Assembly: GCA_002398515.1 (NCBI GenBank)
Contig: DGZL01000014.1
Coordinates: forward strand, 1 to 5,235
DNA length: 5,235 nucleotides
Reading direction: 5' to 3'
Origin: Firmicutes bacterium UBA4981
GTDB lineage: Bacteria > Bacillota > SHA-98 > UBA4971
The notes beneath the pieces are model-generated. The model was not told the DNA's origin. It searched no databases and was given only the letters and a program-made list of their open reading frames with translations. Position numbers and translations under genes: made by a program. Below, in pieces: positions 1 to 5,235 of the stretch. The stretch's first letter is position 1, and each line of letters begins with the position of its first letter.

Positions 1-407
1 GCCAGGGGTCCCGAAAACAGTATCAGTACGATAACACCTACGACGCCGCCCACAACGGATGCCACGAGCGACACCCCGAGCGCTTCCCCGGCTCTGCCCT
101 TCTTGGCCATGGGGTATCCATCAAACGCAGTCACCACTGCCGATGGTGTCCCCGGCGTATTTATGGTAACCGCTGTTATCGAACCACCGTAGTTGGCTGC
201 CAAGTACATGGCCGATAGGAATACCAGGGCCATCGACGGGTTCATTGCGTAGGTGAATGGAACCATCAATGCAACACCCATCGACGGGGACACCCCCGGC
301 ATCGCGCCTGCCAATATGCCCAAGCCGGTGCCCATGGTTATCACAAAAAGCGGTTGCAGACTCATAAGTGACCCCGCTGCTCTCAACAATCCGATCAAGT
401 CCTGCAC
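1..407 (-). CDS. tctA: Tripartite tricarboxylate transporter large membrane subunit TctA, N-terminal part (cut by window edge)
   Basis: This is the main channel-forming subunit of a TctABC-type secondary transporter, which takes up citrate-like or other carboxylates handed over by the periplasmic protein TctC. Only the first 135 codons are present; the family is usually about 500 residues, so roughly a quarter is visible. Seen in the translation: a hydrophobic segment with the conserved GAMPGVSPSMGVALMVPFTY stretch (residues 34-53), then NYGGSITAVTINTPGTPSAV (72-91) and TAFDGYPMAKKGRAGEALG (93-111), followed by another hydrophobic segment (112-132). These are the hallmark N-terminal motifs of TctA. 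The start is GTG at 407-405. In that frame no other start lies between it and an upstream stop, and a GGGAGG sits 10 nt upstream. The gap from the tctB stop is 22 nt, so the genes are probably cotranscribed. The transported substrate cannot be read from this fragment. Confidence 0.95.
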   Translation of the reverse strand, partial: MQDLIGLLRAAGSLMSLQPLFVITMGTGLGILAGAMPGVSPSMGVALMVPFTYAMNPSMALVFLSAMYLAANYGGSITAVTINTPGTPSAVVTAFDGYPMAKKGRAGEALGVSLVASVVGGVVGVIVLILFSGPL

Positions 408-429
408 GATATCTCGTCCTCCCGCGTCA

Positions 430-1002
430 TCATCTGAATATAGCCGTCAACAGTAGGCCCGTGGGTAGCGGAACAGCCAGCAGCCTGTAGAATATGAAGT
501 ACGAGAAAGCCACCCAGCCCCCTGCAACCAGCGCCAGGCTTGAAAGACTCTTATAGCCTAGCAGTAACCCACAGATGAACACGAACAGCCCAGCCGAAAT
601 GAAGTATCCTACCCACGTAATACCGATGAACTTCAAGGTAAGCAAGGCCATGAGCAAAAACACCTTATCCAGCCTGCCGGTTGCAGGATCAGGCGAGTCC
701 TTCCCTGTAAGTCCGCAAACAAGCCTGGCCACGGCCAGCGCCACCAACAGGCTCGCCCACACCCTGGGCACCAGTGCGGCATCTACGCCTTTGAAACTCA
801 TGCTGGGAAAGCCATAGGTCAGGACAAATGCCAAGAAACCTGTAGCCGCCAGACCGGTATCCAGCGTGATCCTTCCCGCGAATTGTTTCATGGGGCCTCT
901 AAGGACAAAGATCCACACAACTGCCACAATATATGCTGCGGCAAGGGGCAGGATAGTCTGCCCCGGTCCCGCAACCCATGAGGAAAACGACTCCACAGCC
1001 AT
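430..1002 (-). CDS. tctB: Tripartite tricarboxylate transporter small membrane subunit TctB
   Basis: This is the small integral-membrane partner of TctA. Subunits of this family are poorly conserved and usually recognised by size, hydrophobicity and position. The 190-residue product has about five or six hydrophobic segments (roughly 16-35, 49-65, 79-97, 113-130, 131-149, 155-174). It ends with the typical VPLPTGLL motif (177-184), and an ALVPRVWA stretch (76-83) precedes the middle helix, as is common in the family. It lies between tctC (18 nt upstream) and tctA (22 nt downstream), the normal order. The start is uncertain. The ATG at 1002-1000 follows GGAGG by a single base, which is too close, whereas the GTG at 996-994, two codons later, has a 7-nt spacing. 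The true protein may therefore be 188 residues. Its role in transport is known for the family; the substrate here is not known. Confidence 0.92.
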   Translation of the reverse strand: MAVESFSSWVAGPGQTILPLAAAYIVAVVWIFVLRGPMKQFAGRITLDTGLAATGFLAFVLTYGFPSMSFKGVDAALVPRVWASLLVALAVARLVCGLTGKDSPDPATGRLDKVFLLMALLTLKFIGITWVGYFISAGLFVFICGLLLGYKSLSSLALVAGGWVAFSYFIFYRLLAVPLPTGLLLTAIFR

Positions 1003-1020
1003 TCCTCCGATCCGTCGGAA

Positions 1021-1995
1021 CTACTTGATTATCCCGAACTGCTTGAAGTATTTCTCAGCGTCTTCCACGTTCTTCTTCACGATCCTGGTAAACTCGTCCG
1101 TCCTGTATGCCACTACTTCAATAGCCTGCTCTTCAAAGAAAGTCTTCCACTCAGGATCATTTGCCACCTTCTCCACTAAGTCCTGCAGCCAGGCGACGGC
1201 CTCAGGCGGCGTACCTTTCTTGACCGAAAATCCTCTCCACATAATCTCGTCGTCGAGGTCGGGCACCCCAAGTTCCTTGAATATAGGAGCATCAGGATAC
1301 TGTGGGAGCCTCTCGTCTGAAGACACTGCACACACTATCAGGTCAGGCCTGCCCGTGGTGTCTGCCGGGTTCCCTACATAAGCGACACCTTGCCCGCCCA
1401 TGAGTGCAGCCATGGCTTTGGGGCCGCTCTCAAACGGGATCCACATCGCAGAGATCCCAGCCTTGTCCCATACCTTCATAGCCATCAGGTGATCATTTCC
1501 GCCGGTTGAGGGGCCTACCCAGATCTGGTCACCGCCCTTGGCCTTTGCATCCTTGACAATATCGGCCCAGTCGTGGATGGGCAGCTTGACGTTGGAGATA
1601 ATGCACTCCGGATCCTTCATGAGCATAGACACCCAATCAAAGCCCCATATGTACTTATCAACATCGCTTCCGGTAGCCACTACCTGGACCACCACTGATG
1701 TTGTAGGTGCAAAGATGGTGTAGCCATCAGCCGGCTGCCCCAGCACGTATTCAGCGCCGATCAGACCGCCTGCTCCGGTACGGTTCTCAACTACGAACAC
1801 TGCATCAGTGTACTTGGACGCCACATCAGTGAACTTCCTCGTAGTGACGTCCATGAGCCCGCCAGGCGCAACATAATTGATAATTCTAATGGGCTTACTG
1901 GGGAATGGGTTTTTGGCAGCCGCGCCTGCCGCGAACGACAAAATGAGCACAGCAGCCAGTGTCACGAACAGCATACGCACACGGTTGTTGTTCAT
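1021..1995 (-). CDS. tctC: Tripartite tricarboxylate transporter substrate-binding protein TctC (Bug family)
   Basis: This is the extracytoplasmic solute-binding protein that captures a carboxylate and delivers it to TctAB. The 324-residue length is normal for the Bug/TctC family. An N-terminal signal peptide is visible: basic MNNNRVR, a hydrophobic core at about 8-22, and a probable cleavage after AGAAA (about residue 27). There is no cysteine near the cleavage site, so the mature protein should be soluble rather than a lipoprotein. Family motifs seen: PFPSKPIRIINYVAPGGLMD (30-49), VENRTGAGGLIGAEYV (69-84), PADGYTI (88-94), and RLPQYPDAPIFKELGVPD (229-246). The first ligand loop reads APGGLMDVTTR rather than the common GG-x-x-D-x-x-A-R form, a mild variation. 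The start ATG has GGGAGG 8 nt upstream. It follows the phosphatase gene by 54 nt. The ligand is unknown: Bug proteins bind many di- and tricarboxylates, aromatics and amino acids. Confidence 0.95.
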   Translation of the reverse strand: MNNNRVRMLFVTLAAVLILSFAAGAAAKNPFPSKPIRIINYVAPGGLMDVTTRKFTDVASKYTDAVFVVENRTGAGGLIGAEYVLGQPADGYTIFAPTTSVVVQVVATGSDVDKYIWGFDWVSMLMKDPECIISNVKLPIHDWADIVKDAKAKGGDQIWVGPSTGGNDHLMAMKVWDKAGISAMWIPFESGPKAMAALMGGQGVAYVGNPADTTGRPDLIVCAVSSDERLPQYPDAPIFKELGVPDLDDEIMWRGFSVKKGTPPEAVAWLQDLVEKVANDPEWKTFFEEQAIEVVAYRTDEFTRIVKKNVEDAEKYFKQFGIIK

Positions 1996-2023
1996 CTAAC
2001 TAACCTCCCAAGTTAATTTCTCT

Positions 2024-2044
2024 GGCTCACACAGGTTGAGAGCC
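2024..2044. other. Short inverted repeat between the phosphatase gene and tctC
   Basis: In the leftward transcript the sequence GGCTC...GAGCC can form a 5-bp stem. It extends by two further pairs after one T-T mismatch, with a five-base loop. It lies 5 nt after the phosphatase stop and before the tctC ribosome binding site. No run of T follows, so it does not look like an intrinsic terminator. It might be an RNA processing or stability element that sets transporter levels apart from the upstream genes, but a chance repeat of this size is possible. Confidence 0.3.
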
Positions 2045-2049
2045 GGATA

Positions 2050-2970
2050 CTACCGCTGAAACAGCCGAAACATGAGGCCATGCCTCAGGCCTCGATCGCT
2101 CATAGTAAGCTCAGCCACACCTAAACACTCCATGATGCCCCTGACTATGCAGGCGCCACCGATGATCACTTCGGCGCGCTTGGGTTGGAGTCCTACGATC
2201 TTCCGCCGGTCATCCAGCTGGATCGAGCGGAACAGTGTAATCAGCCCGTCCACATCATCCCGGGTAAGGGCAGCACCCTGTATCAGGTCGGGGTCGTACC
2301 GCTCCATCTTGAGCTTGACTGAACCCATGGACGTTACGGTTCCGCCGATGCCGATCAGCCTGTCAATCGGCAGTTCAGCATCAACGCGGTTCGCTGTAAG
2401 CGCGTCAAGCACAAACGAGGTTGCAGCCTTCACCTGCTCAGAGCCGGGTGGGTCTGATGAAAGGTACTCATCGGAGACCTTGACTGCTCCGAGGTTGAGA
2501 CTGAACCTGCGATCGATGCCTGCTTCTCCTCCAAAAATGAACTCCGTGCTCCCGCCCCCAACGTCGCAAACGACCAGTCGCCCCACTGAAGCGCCAATGC
2601 CTGATAGAACTGCAAGATATGCAAGCTCGGCCTCTTCCTCACCTGGGATCACCTGCACCCCAATGCCTGACAGGCTCTGTACCGCGGAGACAAAGTCTGC
2701 TGCGTTCTTCGCAGTCCTGAGAGCCATGGTGCCAACAGCCACAATCTCCCCCGCCCCATTCGCCCGTGCAAGGTCAACAAAGCCGGCCACTGCCCGCGCG
2801 TTGCGCTCGATTGCCTCCGCCTTGAGAATGCCTGAGTCGTCCATGCCTTCACCCAGCCGGGCTATGTTGTTCCTGTCGATGATGCTACCGAGGCTCCCAT
2901 CGGGCGCGCGTTCGGCGACATATAGCTTAATGGAGTTCGTTCCTATGTCGATTACTGCTCTTCTGTCCAT
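2050..2970 (-). CDS. ppx: Ppx/GppA-family phosphatase (exopolyphosphatase-like), short form
   Basis: Members of this ASKHA-fold family remove the terminal phosphate of polyphosphate or the 5' phosphate of pppGpp in the cytoplasm. The 306-residue product contains only the two-lobed catalytic core; the C-terminal HD-like extension of enterobacterial Ppx and GppA (about 500 aa) is absent, as in the short Ppx forms of many other bacteria. Motifs in order: phosphate-1 loop VIDIGTNSIKL (6-16), VGTMALRTAKN (79-89), acidic PGEEEAEL with the expected catalytic glutamate (109-116), phosphate-2 loop CDVGGGSTEF (135-144), LGAVKVSDEY (160-169), the nucleotide-site-like IGIGGTVTS (206-214), and the closing SDRGLRHGL (291-299). 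All key residues appear intact, so it is probably active. The ATG at 2970-2968 directly follows the stop codon of the upstream gene with no gap, with a weak purine-rich GGGGATGG just before, so translational coupling is likely. Whether the substrate is polyphosphate or (p)ppGpp cannot be settled from sequence. Confidence 0.9.
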   Translation of the reverse strand: MDRRAVIDIGTNSIKLYVAERAPDGSLGSIIDRNNIARLGEGMDDSGILKAEAIERNARAVAGFVDLARANGAGEIVAVGTMALRTAKNAADFVSAVQSLSGIGVQVIPGEEEAELAYLAVLSGIGASVGRLVVCDVGGGSTEFIFGGEAGIDRRFSLNLGAVKVSDEYLSSDPPGSEQVKAATSFVLDALTANRVDAELPIDRLIGIGGTVTSMGSVKLKMERYDPDLIQGAALTRDDVDGLITLFRSIQLDDRRKIVGLQPKRAEVIIGGACIVRGIMECLGVAELTMSDRGLRHGLMFRLFQR

Positions 2971-3558
2971 CTAATCCATCCCCACAGCGCGTTTCATCGC
3001 CGCTATATAGTTGATGTTGGCGAAGGAATCCAGCCCAAGCTGCCGCACGGTTTCCGTCACAAGGGTAGGATCCGCATGTTCCACGCAAATAGTCTGTAAA
3101 GGAATAGAGTTGAACTCCGTCATAGCAAACTCGGTAATGCATTCATTGATAATCAGCCCTTGTCTCCGTTTGCTGACGTCTACCGCCACAAGATCCGGAT
3201 GAGAATTCACGATATCTTCAAGGAACTCATCATAGGTATACACTGACCTTAGATCCGTCGGGGCGGAAACCTGCAAGACACCCAGCAATCTTATAAGGGT
3301 CTCCACAGTAAGGGGGAACTCCTCCTTCATGATAGGACGCCACTGCTCCAGCCCATCGTCGTTTACAGCTTGCAGCGACTTGACGTCCATGAGCCCGTCA
3401 CGTATCTTGGTATTCTCGTTGCTTCTACGCGATAGGATGTACACTTCTTTGCTTTCTTTCAACCTGGCCTCGCCATGAGTCAATACTCTGGCACCCTCGG
3501 CCTCCAAATCCTCTGCGAAGGTGCGCCATTCCCATCTGGGAATTATCACGCCGTCCAA
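2971..3558 (-). CDS. Uncharacterised protein, possibly a divergent CYTH/triphosphate-tunnel domain protein
   Basis: I do not recognise a named family with certainty. The 195-residue product has no signal peptide or membrane segment and should be cytoplasmic. Its layout resembles a CYTH domain, whose members bind or cleave triphosphate or polyphosphate inside a beta-barrel. A first strand PRWEWRTF (7-14) stands where CYTH has ExExK, then KEVYILSRRS (37-46), NTKIRDGLMDVKSL (49-62), GLEQWRPIMKEEFPL (69-83), VDVSKRRQGLIINE (126-139), acidic ITEFAMTEF (141-149), and LGLDSFANINYIAAMKRAVG (174-193), which resembles the closing helix. Basic R12, K51, R53, K60, R74, K78, K130-R132 and acidic E10, E142, E148 could line an anion tunnel; this is inference. 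The start is TTG at 3558-3556, supported by GGAGGG 7 nt upstream; the next in-frame start, GTG at 3549, is too far from that site. The gene abuts the Ppx-type phosphatase gene and is first behind the sigma-54 promoter, which fits a shared role in polyphosphate metabolism. Confidence 0.7.
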   Translation of the reverse strand: MDGVIIPRWEWRTFAEDLEAEGARVLTHGEARLKESKEVYILSRRSNENTKIRDGLMDVKSLQAVNDDGLEQWRPIMKEEFPLTVETLIRLLGVLQVSAPTDLRSVYTYDEFLEDIVNSHPDLVAVDVSKRRQGLIINECITEFAMTEFNSIPLQTICVEHADPTLVTETVRQLGLDSFANINYIAAMKRAVGMD

Positions 3559-3565
3559 GAATCAT

Positions 3566-3571
3566 CCCTCC
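3566..3571 (-). promoter_or_regulatory. Ribosome binding site deciding a TTG start
   Basis: GGAGGG on the minus strand lies 7 nt before the TTG at 3558-3556. The nearer ATG (3563-3561) is out of frame with the 195-aa product, and the next in-frame candidate, GTG at 3549-3547, is 16 nt away. The spacing therefore supports the TTG start. Confidence 0.75.
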
Positions 3572-3596
3572 GTCCACACGATGGATTAGCTTCTGT

Positions 3597-3615
3597 GGTT
3601 CACGGCCGTTGAACC
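3597..3615. repeat. Inverted repeat GGTTCA-N7-TGAACC, downstream regulatory site or 5' UTR hairpin
   Basis: Perfect 6-bp arms (3597-3602 and 3610-3615) are separated by 7 bases, with the palindrome ACGGCCGT in the middle (3602-3609). The same arms with the same spacing, but in the opposite order, occur at 3741-3759. Relative to the predicted sigma-54 start (about 3645) this copy lies at about +31 to +49, inside the untranslated leader of the leftward operon and about 25 nt before its ribosome binding site. It could be a second binding site for the divergent regulator, or an RNA hairpin with a 6-bp stem and 7-nt loop. No T-run follows on either strand, so it is not a typical terminator. Confidence 0.5.
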
Positions 3616-3655
3616 GTTGCTACATACCACTGGTGTCTATTCACCATAGTATACA

Positions 3656-3671
3656 TGCACGAAACGTGCCA
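3656..3671 (-). promoter_or_regulatory. Sigma-54 (RpoN) -24/-12 promoter for the leftward operon
   Basis: On the minus strand the sequence reads TGGCACG (3671-3665), four bases, then GTGCA (3660-3656). The RpoN consensus is TGGCACG-N4-TTGCA, so 11 of 12 defined positions match, including the invariant GG and GC with exact 10-bp spacing. Transcription would start near 3645, giving a leader of roughly 87 nt before the TTG start at 3558. The divergent neighbour encodes a sigma-54 activator, which supports the site independently. This promoter should serve the CYTH-like gene, the phosphatase gene and tctCBA. Confidence 0.85.
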
Positions 3672-3740
3672 AACGCGCGACCCGAGATAGAGCCGGTTTT
3701 CAAAGACGTCAGGTAAAAAAAGGCGTTTGATAATTCACAA

Positions 3741-3759
3741 TGAACCGTTCACGGGTTCA
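3741..3759. promoter_or_regulatory. Palindrome TGAACC-N7-GGTTCA, probable upstream activator-binding site
   Basis: Perfect 6-bp arms at 3741-3746 and 3754-3759 flank 7 bases. The site lies at about -96 to -114 from the predicted sigma-54 start, the usual zone for enhancer sites bound by activators of this class. TGAACCGTT also occurs as a 9-base direct copy at 3610-3618. An A-tract (3715-3721) between this palindrome and the promoter might aid DNA looping. The palindrome lies just ahead of the possible promoter of the regulator gene, so bound protein could also limit its own expression. Binding by the adjacent regulator is inferred from position. Confidence 0.6.
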
Positions 3760-3762
3760 ATA

Positions 3763-3771
3763 TGATACTAT
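3763..3771 (+). promoter_or_regulatory. Possible extended -10 promoter of the regulator gene
   Basis: TG-A-TACTAT resembles an extended -10 element (TGN-TATAAT) with 4 of 6 matches, keeping the T, A and final T that matter most. No good -35 box lies 16-18 bp upstream; that region is occupied by the TGAACC palindrome. Transcription would begin near 3778, about 64 nt before the ATG. The call is tentative. Confidence 0.3.
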
Positions 3772-3827
3772 GGACGAAGAGGGTGTCTGTTTCGGTTCGA
3801 TAAAGCGTACCACATCGACTTGACTAC

Positions 3828-3834
3828 GGGAGGG
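3828..3834 (+). promoter_or_regulatory. Ribosome binding site of the regulator gene
   Basis: GGGAGGG stands 7 nt before the ATG at 3842-3844. An in-frame TGA at 3821-3823 rules out an upstream start, so this site fixes the start of the regulator. Confidence 0.85.
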
Positions 3835-3841
3835 AGTAGAC

Positions 3842-5235
3842 ATGTTGTCATCGAACGCGATCCTGTTTGTGGCTACTAACGATGAACTCGCCAACATCGC
3901 CAGGGAAGTCGCGTCCGGCAATGAGGACACGATGAAGGTCGAAATTGTGATGGGCAACCCCATGAACGCTCTGGAGATGACTCATGACGCCGACAGGCAG
4001 GGTTTCGGCGCAATAGTCAGTCGAGGGACAACGTCGCGCATCATGTCCGGCGCCGGCATGTCCATTCCTGTCATACAAGTGAAGGTAACCGGCTACGACG
4101 CAGTGCGGGCGCTGCTTGCCGCCAAGCGTCACGCCAACCACGTGGGAATTGTGGGATCTGATGACATGATACGGTGGATGGACGGGCTCGGCGGTTTGCT
4201 TGGGATGGAAGTGTCCACTCGTTTTGCCGAATCGTGGGAAGAGATCGGCTTAGCCATCAGATCCTTGAGAGAGAAAGGTGTTGGCGCCATCGTAGGGTGG
4301 AACCTGGTCCAGCGCAGAGCGGCAGAGATGGGACTCCCGTTCGTACCGCTGAGCTCGGGCAGAGAGGCGGTTCACGATGCGCTTGCCGAAGCTCGATCAG
4401 TCCTGAATGCCAGATGGCGCGAGACAGAACGCGCCGAGCGGCTCAAAGCGATACTTTCTTCGGTGACCAACGCAGTCGTGGCAGTGGATTCCGACGGTGC
4501 CATAACCCACTTCAACCAGACTGCAGAAGGCATGGTGGGAATCAGTTCTGAGCAGGCCATAGGACGGCACATTTCCACAATCCTCAAATCGGAACAGATC
4601 GACGGGTTGCGTGTGGACAGTGAATCCAAAGGAGAATGGGTGGAAAAATTGGGATCCCTCACAGTGCTGGCCAGGAGCGAGCCCATAGTGGTGGATAATC
4701 GCGTAGTAGGGGCGGTGTTCAGCTTGGACGATGTGACCCAAATACGCGAGCTTGAACGCATCGTACGGGAAGAGGTGCGCGACACCGGCCACATGTCAAA
4801 GCATAGGCTAAGCGATATTGTGGGCGCGAGCTCCGCAATGGCGGAAGCGGTTGAACTGGCTGAGCGTTTCGCTAAGGTAGACTCTACCGTGCTGATTGAA
4901 GGTGAAACTGGCACAGGCAAGGAACTCTTCGCCCATGGAATTCACTCGGCCAGCGCACGCAGAAGTGGGCCGTTCGTAGCCGTAAATTGCGCAGCAATAC
5001 CTGAAACCCTTCTTGAAAGTGAACTCTTCGGCTATGCACCGGGCGCTTTCACCGGCGCACGCCGGTCAGGCAAGCCAGGACTGTTCGAAGTGGCCCACCG
5101 GGGCACCATGTTCCTCGATGAGATCGGCGAGATGTCAGGGCCCCTGCAAGCGAGGCTTCTCCGCGTGTTGCAGGAAAGGGAGACTATGCGTGTGGGCGGC
5201 GTTAAGGTGATTCCAATCGATGTACGGGTTATTGC
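3842..5235 (+). CDS. Sigma-54-dependent transcriptional activator with PrpR-type sensor, PAS and AAA+ domains (3' end cut)
   Basis: This is a bacterial enhancer-binding protein that uses ATP to open promoters held by RpoN polymerase. The frame stays open to the window edge, giving 464 complete codons. Residues about 25-185 match the PrpR N-terminal sensor layout: GFGAIVSRGTTSRIM (54-68), IPVIQVKVTGYDAVRAL (75-91), HVGIVG (100-105), GVGAIVGWNLVQRRAAEMGL (146-165). A PAS domain follows (about 200-295; AVVAVDSDGAITHFNQTAEG at 211-230), then a charged helical linker (297-315). The AAA+ domain begins near IVGASSAM (326-333), with Walker A GETGTGKE (354-361), the sigma-54-contacting GAFTGA loop (401-406) and Walker B MFLDE (423-427), all intact. 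The arginine finger, sensor II and C-terminal Fis-type helix-turn-helix lie beyond the window. PrpR senses 2-methylcitrate in propionate catabolism; here the divergent target suggests a carboxylate ligand, which is inference. The start ATG has GGGAGGG 7 nt upstream. Confidence 0.95.
   Translation, partial: MLSSNAILFVATNDELANIAREVASGNEDTMKVEIVMGNPMNALEMTHDADRQGFGAIVSRGTTSRIMSGAGMSIPVIQVKVTGYDAVRALLAAKRHANHVGIVGSDDMIRWMDGLGGLLGMEVSTRFAESWEEIGLAIRSLREKGVGAIVGWNLVQRRAAEMGLPFVPLSSGREAVHDALAEARSVLNARWRETERAERLKAILSSVTNAVVAVDSDGAITHFNQTAEGMVGISSEQAIGRHISTILKSEQIDGLRVDSESKGEWVEKLGSLTVLARSEPIVVDNRVVGAVFSLDDVTQIRELERIVREEVRDTGHMSKHRLSDIVGASSAMAEAVELAERFAKVDSTVLIEGETGTGKELFAHGIHSASARRSGPFVAVNCAAIPETLLESELFGYAPGAFTGARRSGKPGLFEVAHRGTMFLDEIGEMSGPLQARLLRVLQERETMRVGGVKVIPIDVRVI

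Noticed and set aside
866..1381. Plus-strand open frame of 171 codons across the tctB/tctC junction
   Set aside because: It overlaps two well-supported minus-strand genes, has no ribosome binding site of note and shows low-complexity Ser/Thr-rich translation.
2072..2974. Long open frame of 300 codons on the plus strand
   Set aside because: It is antisense to the Ppx/GppA gene almost end to end. Its translation is rich in Ser, Pro, Arg and Thr with no family motif, while the minus strand carries all phosphatase motifs.
3597..3615. Rho-independent terminator
   Set aside because: The stem is only 6 bp and no T-run follows on either strand. It also lies at the 5' end of the leftward operon, not at a gene end.
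3648..3653. TATACT on the minus strand as a sigma-70 -10 box for the leftward operon
   Set aside because: No acceptable -35 lies at 16-18 bp; the sigma-54 element overlapping this region fits far better.
3715..3734. IHF-like site (minus strand TATCAA followed by a T-run) between the palindrome and the sigma-54 promoter
   Set aside because: The spacing to the TT element is off by one from the IHF consensus, and IHF is absent from many likely host lineages. The A-tract may bend DNA, but an IHF site cannot be claimed.
3757..3963. Minus-strand 68-codon frame spanning the intergenic region and regulator start
   Set aside because: It is largely antisense to the regulator start, with no recognisable motif or ribosome binding site.
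4174..4551. Plus-strand open frame of 125 codons in another frame of the regulator gene
   Set aside because: The regulator frame is continuous with PrpR, PAS and AAA+ motifs through this interval, so this Arg-rich frame is a shadow.
4372..4920. Minus-strand open frame of 182 codons within the regulator gene
   Set aside because: It is antisense to the PAS and early AAA+ regions, with a Ser-rich composition typical of a shadow frame.

Overview
The window is a bacterial chromosomal segment of moderate GC content. It holds a five-gene leftward set (minus strand, about 3558 down to 1, running off the left edge) and one divergent rightward regulator gene (from 3842, running off the right edge). 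They share a 283-bp intergenic region. Ribosome binding sites of GGAGG/GGGAGG type stand before most genes, and GTG and TTG starts are used. This suggests an anaerobic Bacillota- or Synergistota-like bacterium. The solute-binding protein has a cleavable signal peptide without a lipobox cysteine, which fits a cell with an outer membrane. The taxonomic call is an inference and no marker gene is present.

The leftward set, in transcription order, is: (1) a 195-aa protein I cannot name with certainty, which looks like a divergent CYTH/triphosphate-tunnel protein; (2) a short Ppx/GppA-type phosphatase starting on the base after the stop of gene 1; (3) tctC, (4) tctB and (5) the first 135 codons of tctA, together a tripartite tricarboxylate transporter (periplasmic binding protein, small membrane subunit, large membrane subunit). 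Gaps are 0, 54, 18 (or 24) and 22 nt, so one transcript is likely.

The rightward gene encodes a sigma-54-dependent activator with a PrpR-type N-terminal sensor domain, a PAS domain and an AAA+ domain with intact Walker A, GAFTGA and Walker B motifs. It is cut before the end of the AAA+ domain. The minus strand of the intergenic region carries a near-consensus sigma-54 promoter (TGGCACG-N4-GTGCA, 3671-3656) pointing at the leftward operon. Two related inverted repeats (TGAACC-N7-GGTTCA at 3741-3759 and GGTTCA-N7-TGAACC at 3597-3615) flank it. The first lies about 100 bp upstream of the predicted start, where an activator of this class would bind.

The most notable point is the combination: two proteins that look built to handle polyphosphate or nucleotide-phosphate ligands sit at the head of an organic-acid uptake operon, apparently under one sigma-54/PrpR-like switch. 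The working model is that the regulator senses a carboxylate or derived metabolite, binds the TGAACC palindrome, and turns on both the phosphate-metabolism pair and the transporter. The promoter, motifs and gene order are read directly from the sequence; the shared physiological role is inference.
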